Shown in pieces: positions 6,590-9,126 of a stretch of DNA of 9,126 bases. The stretch lies in the NCBI GenBank assembly GCA_028282865.1, contig JANQHA010000363.1, forward strand, positions 1-9,126, read 5' to 3'. The first letter of the stretch is position 1. Each line of letters starts with the position of its first letter. The stretch is from Oligoflexales bacterium (GTDB taxonomy: Bacteria; Bdellovibrionota_B; Oligoflexia; Oligoflexales; CACXFL01). The notes beneath the pieces were generated by a model. The model did no database searches. It was not told where the DNA came from and saw only the letters and a list, made by a program, of their open reading frames with translations. The translations under genes were made by a program, and so were the position numbers.

Positions 6590-6622
6590 CATGGCCATTT
6601 GAAGTACCTATTGGTAAACAAG

Positions 6623-7057
6623 TTACAGCGAAAAGTCGAACGGTGCATCTTTGCAAGACTCTGCAAAGAGCGCATGGTAGCTCCTAGCCAGGCTGCTGGT
6701 GAACTCAAACTTTGCTCGGTGCGCTGCCTTGCTAACACCATCCGTGAGTTTCGAGTGAATTTGTTTTTGCTGTTCAGTCCATGTTTGAAGCTTCTTTCCC
6801 CAGGCTTCTAGGGGGGCTTTGCTCATAAACTGTATCTTCTCATCTGCCCCGTAAAAGAACTGAACTATTGAGCGATCGAATTTGGCGATTTCAACTTCGA
6901 GATTGGGTTTCGCCCCTAGTTGATAAAATGACTGAGGTAAAAAATGGACAATTTGTCTGTAATCCGAGGCCAATAGCCCGCAATAGAGCGAACGATCATC
7001 AAAGCCTGAACGAGTGCACCCTGCAAGAATAAGAATAGTCAGCAAAAAAATTTTCAT
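6623..7057 (-). CDS. Small lipoprotein of unknown function (144 aa)
   Basis: The N-terminus MKIFLLTILILAGC is a textbook lipoprotein signal, with an LAGC lipobox and Cys at residue 14. The mature part of about 130 residues is soluble. It includes LYCGLLASDYRQIV, two further Cys (near LYCG and ESCKD) that could form a disulfide, and a helical, basic C-terminal half (AWGKKLQTWTEQQKQIHSKL). The family is not recognised. The frame is open upstream to a TTG at 7117, but that would bury the signal behind 20 residues and the TTG coincides with a TATAAT box, so the ATG at 7057 is preferred although its Shine-Dalgarno is poor. The next gene upstream is the second hydrolase, 189 bp away, so it probably has its own promoter. 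Confidence 0.75.
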   Translation of the reverse strand: MKIFLLTILILAGCTRSGFDDRSLYCGLLASDYRQIVHFLPQSFYQLGAKPNLEVEIAKFDRSIVQFFYGADEKIQFMSKAPLEAWGKKLQTWTEQQKQIHSKLTDGVSKAAHRAKFEFTSSLARSYHALFAESCKDAPFDFSL

Positions 7058-7116
7058 AAACGGAAAGTTACCAGACACCCAACTCGCTATCAATAGAATA
7101 TTGGAGACTACCTGCA

Positions 7117-7122
7117 ATTATA
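7117..7122 (-). promoter_or_regulatory. -10 box (TATAAT) for the 144-aa lipoprotein gene
   Basis: The - strand reads TATAAT at 7122-7117. A consensus -35 is lacking; TATAGA at 7145-7140 with 17-bp spacing matches three positions. Transcription would begin near 7110, giving a leader of about 50 bases before the ATG at 7057. This argues against the TTG start at 7117. Confidence 0.4.
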
Positions 7123-7246
7123 AATTTTCTCTAAAAAATTCTATACGACAACTACCCTGAAAATTTCCGCTATGGTCAAAACTGGCGAATAGTGTAGAGA
7201 GTTTCGTCTGCCATCTAGGCAGTTAAAATCTCCAAGGTTATCACCC

Positions 7247-8155
7247 CTAATTTGAAGAGCTAAACAATTGAAGAAGCTCAGCAGTCTTCTCAGCAATTAG
7301 TTGATCTTCTTCTTCTTGTAGAAAGTGTCCGCCTTGAGTAATACTAACTCGCGCATTTGGAAGAAGGTGTTTTACCTTGTTCAATGAACGCCCTAGGACA
7401 GGATCATTTTGACCCCAGATGACCTCAACGGGACCACTATAAGCCTCCAGAAACTTCTCAATTTTTCTTAGTAGGGCTACTGACGGGTGGTCTAAAGAAT
7501 CAGGCACCATACGAGCTAGCGCCAGGGGAGCCATGTTGTTAAAAACACTACGGATTGGGTACATATAGGCACGCCTTACTTCGCCTCTTATTGAGGCTTC
7601 GTCGCTTTGTACTCGATGTAGAGCTCTCTGGGGAAAACCCAGCAACCGAAAAACGAAATCGCTTATCAGCGGTTTCCGTGCAAACTGATGAAACTTTGTA
7701 GGTCTAAACTCCTCATCTGGTGGGCCCAGGATCGTATTCATTACAACCAGGCCCTTCAGTTTTTCAGGGTGATTTGCAAATGAACCCGTGGCGATGGGGC
7801 CACCCCAGTCTTGGCAAAGAACTATTGCAGGCTCTAGCTCTAAGGCTGTAATTAGCTTTGTTATCCAACGGATATGATTCTCAAGAGTATGGGCAGAGAG
7901 CAGGCGCGGCTTTGAGGAAAAACCCAAGCCAACTAAATCGGGAACAATCAATCTGCAATCTTTCTTGAGTAGCCGACTAACAATTTTTCGGTAAAGAAAA
8001 CCCCAAGTTGGGTTTCCATGAAGCATGAACACGGGTGGTCCGGAGCCCCACTCCATCACGTGAATGTATTGGTCGTCTATCGGAACTTTATAATGATTAC
8101 ATTCAGGTGGGAGCTGTGTTTCTATCCAGTCGGGAATTTTAATTATCGACTTCAA
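7247..8155 (-). CDS. Haloalkane dehalogenase-like alpha/beta-hydrolase (Asn-Trp type)
   Basis: The protein has 302 residues. HGNPTW (46-51) supplies the oxyanion region and the putative halide-binding Asn48. CQDWGG (114-119) carries the nucleophile Asp116 and the second halide residue Trp117. The acid is likely Asp251 (GQNDPVLG) and the base His277 (GGHFLQEE). An Asn-Trp halide pair together with an acid after the late strand resembles the subfamily III enzymes; subfamily I uses Trp-Trp, and subfamily II places Glu after an earlier strand. No export signal is seen, so it is cytoplasmic. The start is TTG at 8155, supported by GAGGA at 8162-8166; the ATG just upstream closes after six codons. 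It lies 26 bp after the 98-aa ORF on the same strand and may be co-transcribed with it. Substrates may be haloalkanes or an unrelated ester; many members of this subfamily are poorly characterised. It is only distantly similar to the enzyme at 4538-5434. Confidence 0.85.
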   Translation of the reverse strand: MKSIIKIPDWIETQLPPECNHYKVPIDDQYIHVMEWGSGPPVFMLHGNPTWGFLYRKIVSRLLKKDCRLIVPDLVGLGFSSKPRLLSAHTLENHIRWITKLITALELEPAIVLCQDWGGPIATGSFANHPEKLKGLVVMNTILGPPDEEFRPTKFHQFARKPLISDFVFRLLGFPQRALHRVQSDEASIRGEVRRAYMYPIRSVFNNMAPLALARMVPDSLDHPSVALLRKIEKFLEAYSGPVEVIWGQNDPVLGRSLNKVKHLLPNARVSITQGGHFLQEEEDQLIAEKTAELLQLFSSSN

Positions 8156-8161
8156 ACCGAA

Positions 8162-8166
8162 TCCTC
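8162..8166 (-). promoter_or_regulatory. Shine-Dalgarno site deciding the TTG start of the second hydrolase
   Basis: GAGGA on the - strand lies six bases before the TTG at 8155-8153. The upstream ATG at 8172-8170 contains this site in its reading frame and reaches TGA after six codons, so the TTG is the start. Confidence 0.75.
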
Positions 8167-8181
8167 GTTCATAATCACTTT

Positions 8182-8478
8182 TCAGTAATAATGTACCTCA
8201 GGTGTAAAAAATCTATAATAGAGTAGTGCCATTGAAGCTAAGCCACCCAGTTGCTCCAGATTTCTTCCAAACCTTGCCCGGTAGGCTGACCGAAGATTTA
8301 AGCTAGATTCTAAGGTCGGGATTTCGGTACGAACTGCTTTCCGCAGATACTCGAATTCTGCAGCTAATGCTGGGTCAATTGATGAAGTCGCATCTTTAAG
8401 GGAAGTATTATAATTCCTTGGCTTACAGCCAAATGCAGCAAGTACAAAATTTAACATTTTCAAAGTCTTATACTGCAT
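8182..8478 (-). CDS. Small orphan protein directly downstream of tRNA-Pro (98 aa)
   Basis: This 98-residue ORF begins at the ATG at 8478, ten bases after the tRNA 3' end. The frame stays open through the tRNA gene, but those upstream residues (such as [12 protein letters not shown]) are a conceptual translation of the tRNA and should be excluded. The N-terminus [20 protein letters not shown] resembles a short lipoprotein signal with Cys18, although AFGC is a weak lipobox. A later start at the ATG at 8457 is possible. The remainder is helical and charged ([29 protein letters not shown]), ending in an aromatic tail. There is no Shine-Dalgarno. Family not recognised. It may be a real gene or a chance frame between the tRNA and the hydrolase. 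Confidence 0.45.
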   Translation of the reverse strand: MQYKTLKMLNFVLAAFGCKPRNYNTSLKDATSSIDPALAAEFEYLRKAVRTEIPTLESSLNLRSAYRARFGRNLEQLGGLASMALLYYRFFTPEVHYY

Positions 8479-8488
8479 CGCGGTATGT

Positions 8489-8565
8489 TGGTCGGGGCGA
8501 CTGGATTCGAACCAGCGACCTCTCGCCCCCCAGACGAACGCGCTACCAGGCTGCGCTACGCCCCG
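8489..8565 (-). tRNA. tRNA-Pro (anticodon GGG)
   Basis: The 77-base cloverleaf includes an encoded CCA. Acceptor arms CGGGGCG and CGCCCCG pair perfectly, with discriminator A. The D arm is GCGC/GCGC around AGCCTGGTA. The anticodon stem is TTCGT/GCGAG (two wobble pairs), with loop CTGGGGG giving anticodon GGG (8531-8529). The T arm is GCTGG/CCAGT with loop TTCGAAT. A C at position 1 and the GGG anticodon identify proline, reading CCC and CCU. The 3' 13 bases recur at 6466-6478. The 98-aa ORF follows at ten bases with no terminator between them. Confidence 0.97.
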
Positions 8566-8599
8566 ATATTTGTCCTGGTTGACTTTGGGGAACCTTATT

Positions 8600-8605
8600 C
8601 TTATA
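8600..8605 (-). promoter_or_regulatory. Probable -10 box of the tRNA-Pro promoter
   Basis: TATAAG on the - strand lies 35 bases upstream of the tRNA 5' end. A G+C-rich stretch (GGTTCCCC) follows at the expected start region, as in stringently controlled tRNA promoters. The -35 (TTAATT at 18-bp spacing) is weak. Confidence 0.35.
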
Positions 8606-8711
8606 GGATTTAACGCTAAAAGCAATTAAAAGAGAGTTGATCTGATTATAATTTAAACAGGTCAAGGTGCCCTAATTAGAGAAAAGTGTTAGATTTCATG
8701 GATATCTCATA

Positions 8712-8733
8712 CTAGCCAAGCTAGGCTTATATT
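8712..8733 (+). promoter_or_regulatory. Possible promoter/operator of the bufferin operon
   Basis: CTAGC (8712-8716), CAA, GCTAG (8720-8724) is a perfect 5-bp dyad. TATATT (8728-8733), a five-of-six -10 match, follows four bases later. No consensus -35 is visible, so an alternative sigma factor or an activator binding the dyad is possible. Called by eye. Confidence 0.3.
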
Positions 8734-8760
8734 TATATGTAAACTTTTTAGGAGACTCCA

Positions 8761-9075
8761 ATGAAAACAGATAACCAAGTGAAGAAAGCATTGTTAGCAG
8801 GGATCGCTTTTACTGGTGTGGCCGTGACAGCACAGAGCTATGCGGCACCTTCATGGCCGAAAGAGAAGTGCTACGGCATCGCCAAAGCGGGGCAGAATGA
8901 TTGTGGTGTTCCCGGTGGCCATGATTGCAGCGGTGGAGCGAAAGCAGATAATGATCCTAAAGAGTGGATTTATGTTCCTAAGGGATATTGTGCTAAGGTC
9001 GCGGGTGGTAGTTTGAAACCAGGTGCTACCCCTAGTAAAGCTAAGAAGCAAACTAAGAATAAGAAAAAGAAATAA
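8761..9075 (+). CDS. bufA: Bufferin precursor, DUF2282 family (BufA)
   Basis: A 104-residue secreted precursor. The N-terminus has a Sec signal: basic MKTDNQVKK, a hydrophobic stretch to about residue 24, and a likely cleavage after SYA (residues 26-28). The mature part has the family hallmarks: EKCYGIAKAGQNDC, then HDCSGGAKADNDP, W.YVPKGYC and the GGSLKPG end. The four Cys are 37, 48, 56 and 77. In characterised bufferins the MNIO enzyme BufB, with its partner BufC, converts central Cys residues to thiooxazoles and the product binds copper in the periplasm; here Cys48 and Cys56 would be the candidates and the outer pair could form a disulfide. The Shine-Dalgarno AGGAG lies six bases before the ATG. 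A Lys-rich tail (residues 93-104, 8 Lys in 12) follows the conserved core and looks unusual. The next gene starts 12 bases after the stop, fitting a bufAB operon. Confidence 0.9.
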   Translation: MKTDNQVKKALLAGIAFTGVAVTAQSYAAPSWPKEKCYGIAKAGQNDCGVPGGHDCSGGAKADNDPKEWIYVPKGYCAKVAGGSLKPGATPSKAKKQTKNKKKK

Positions 9076-9087
9076 TAGGCGTTTGCT

Positions 9088-9126
9088 ATGAGCCTAAAGC
9101 TAATGCGTGGACTTGAGGGGGCGGGG
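9088..9126 (+). CDS. bufB: Probable bufB start (MNIO family, DUF692), cut by the window edge
   Basis: Only 13 codons are present (MSLKLMRGLEGAG, from the ATG at 9088 to the edge). BufB proteins usually begin with a short leader into a G.GLR-type first strand, and the GLEGAG ending is compatible with that. The call rests mainly on synteny: it starts 12 bases after bufA on the same strand. A later ATG at 9103 is an alternative start. The Shine-Dalgarno is weak (TAGG). Confidence 0.5.
   Translation, partial: MSLKLMRGLEGAG

Larger units (their letters stand above)
5928..6622. other. Gene-free segment dense in complementary helices (candidate structured RNA or decayed element)
   Basis: No convincing reading frame is present on either strand; the short frames here are broken by many stops. 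Complementary pairs are numerous and nested. AGGCTC 6001-6006 pairs with GAGCCT 6045-6050 and encloses CTGC 6020/GCAG 6033. CTATTT 6145 pairs with AAATAG 6159. GGTGGAG 6192-6198 pairs with CTCCACC 6273-6279 and encloses CTCGTT 6217/AACGAG 6231 and CCACG 6256/CGTGG 6266, a three-way junction. CAGGGT 6396 pairs with ACCCTG 6453 and encloses GCCG+AGCT 6418-6425 with AGCT 6433 and CGGC 6440. ACCG-T-GATGC 6500-6509 pairs with GCATCCGGT 6514-6522 over a GGGA loop. The arrangement recalls a ribozyme or group II intron scaffold, but I find no domain V, GUGYG boundary or reverse transcriptase. I do not recognise RNase P RNA, tmRNA or rRNA here. Confidence 0.4.

Noticed and set aside
5928..6622. Group II intron
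   Set aside because: No GUGYG 5' boundary, recognisable domain V with the AGC triad and two-base bulge, or reverse transcriptase could be found; only general helix density supports it.
7058..7117. Longer TTG-started form of the 144-aa lipoprotein
   Set aside because: The TTG coincides with a TATAAT box and would place 20 residues before a perfect lipoprotein signal.
7208..7222. CTGCC/GGCAG hairpin as terminator of the second hydrolase gene
   Set aside because: Only a 5-bp stem with no T tract on the - strand.
8479..8625. N-terminal part of a 147-aa - strand frame covering the tRNA
   Set aside because: It is a conceptual translation of tRNA-Pro ([16 protein letters not shown] sequence), a common mis-annotation; the protein is taken to start at 8478 at the earliest.
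8851..9051. 66-codon frame antisense to bufA
   Set aside because: Shadow of the bufferin gene.
1..9126. CRISPR array
   Set aside because: No regularly spaced short repeats were seen; the only sizeable direct repeat is the two-copy 148-bp block.

Overview
The window looks like chromosome from an AT-rich Gram-negative, proteobacterium-like organism. Several proteins carry lipoprotein or Sec export signals, there is a c-type cytochrome lipoprotein, and the right edge holds the start of a bufferin (DUF2282) copper-handling operon. GTG and TTG starts occur with good Shine-Dalgarno sequences. Bdellovibrionota/Oligoflexia or another predatory or marine lineage would fit, but nothing here proves the taxonomy.

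Layout, left to right. A 560-residue lipoprotein with two CXXCH haem motifs (54-1736, +) ends at a strong hairpin. A multi-pass membrane protein gene follows (1991-2895, +); its frame is broken at a run of nine T. Next is a tandem duplication of a convergent gene pair of unknown function. The right copy is complete: a 147-aa protein on + (3584-4027) and a 100-aa protein on - (4022-4324). The left copy keeps the small - gene (3077-3376) but only a 3' stump of its + partner (2952-3086). A 148-bp near-identical block marks the two copies. A DhlA-like haloalkane dehalogenase follows on - (4538-5434), then a small orphan ORF on + (5673-5927). About 0.7 kb (5928-6622) has no gene but is packed with complementary segments, suggesting a structured RNA or a decayed element. 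Then come a 144-aa lipoprotein (6623-7057, -), a second dehalogenase-like hydrolase (7247-8155, -, TTG start), a 98-aa small protein (8182-8478, -) and tRNA-Pro(GGG) (8489-8565, -). Divergent from these is bufA (8761-9075, +), followed by the first 13 codons of what is probably bufB (9088 to the edge).

How the parts may fit. The two hydrolases both keep a haloalkane dehalogenase catalytic set but appear to belong to different subfamilies: one has a Trp-Trp halide site as in DhlA, the other Asn-Trp. The tRNA, the 98-aa ORF and the second hydrolase are co-directional and closely spaced. The 13 bp at the tRNA 3' end (TGGTCGGGGCGAC) recur in the same orientation at 6466-6478. That is the geometry of an integration scar bracketing the 98-aa, hydrolase and 144-aa genes. 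The window reads as an accessory region: duplication with decay, orphan genes, a possible tRNA-associated insertion and little operon structure. The best candidates for something undescribed are the duplicated convergent pair and the structured gene-free segment.
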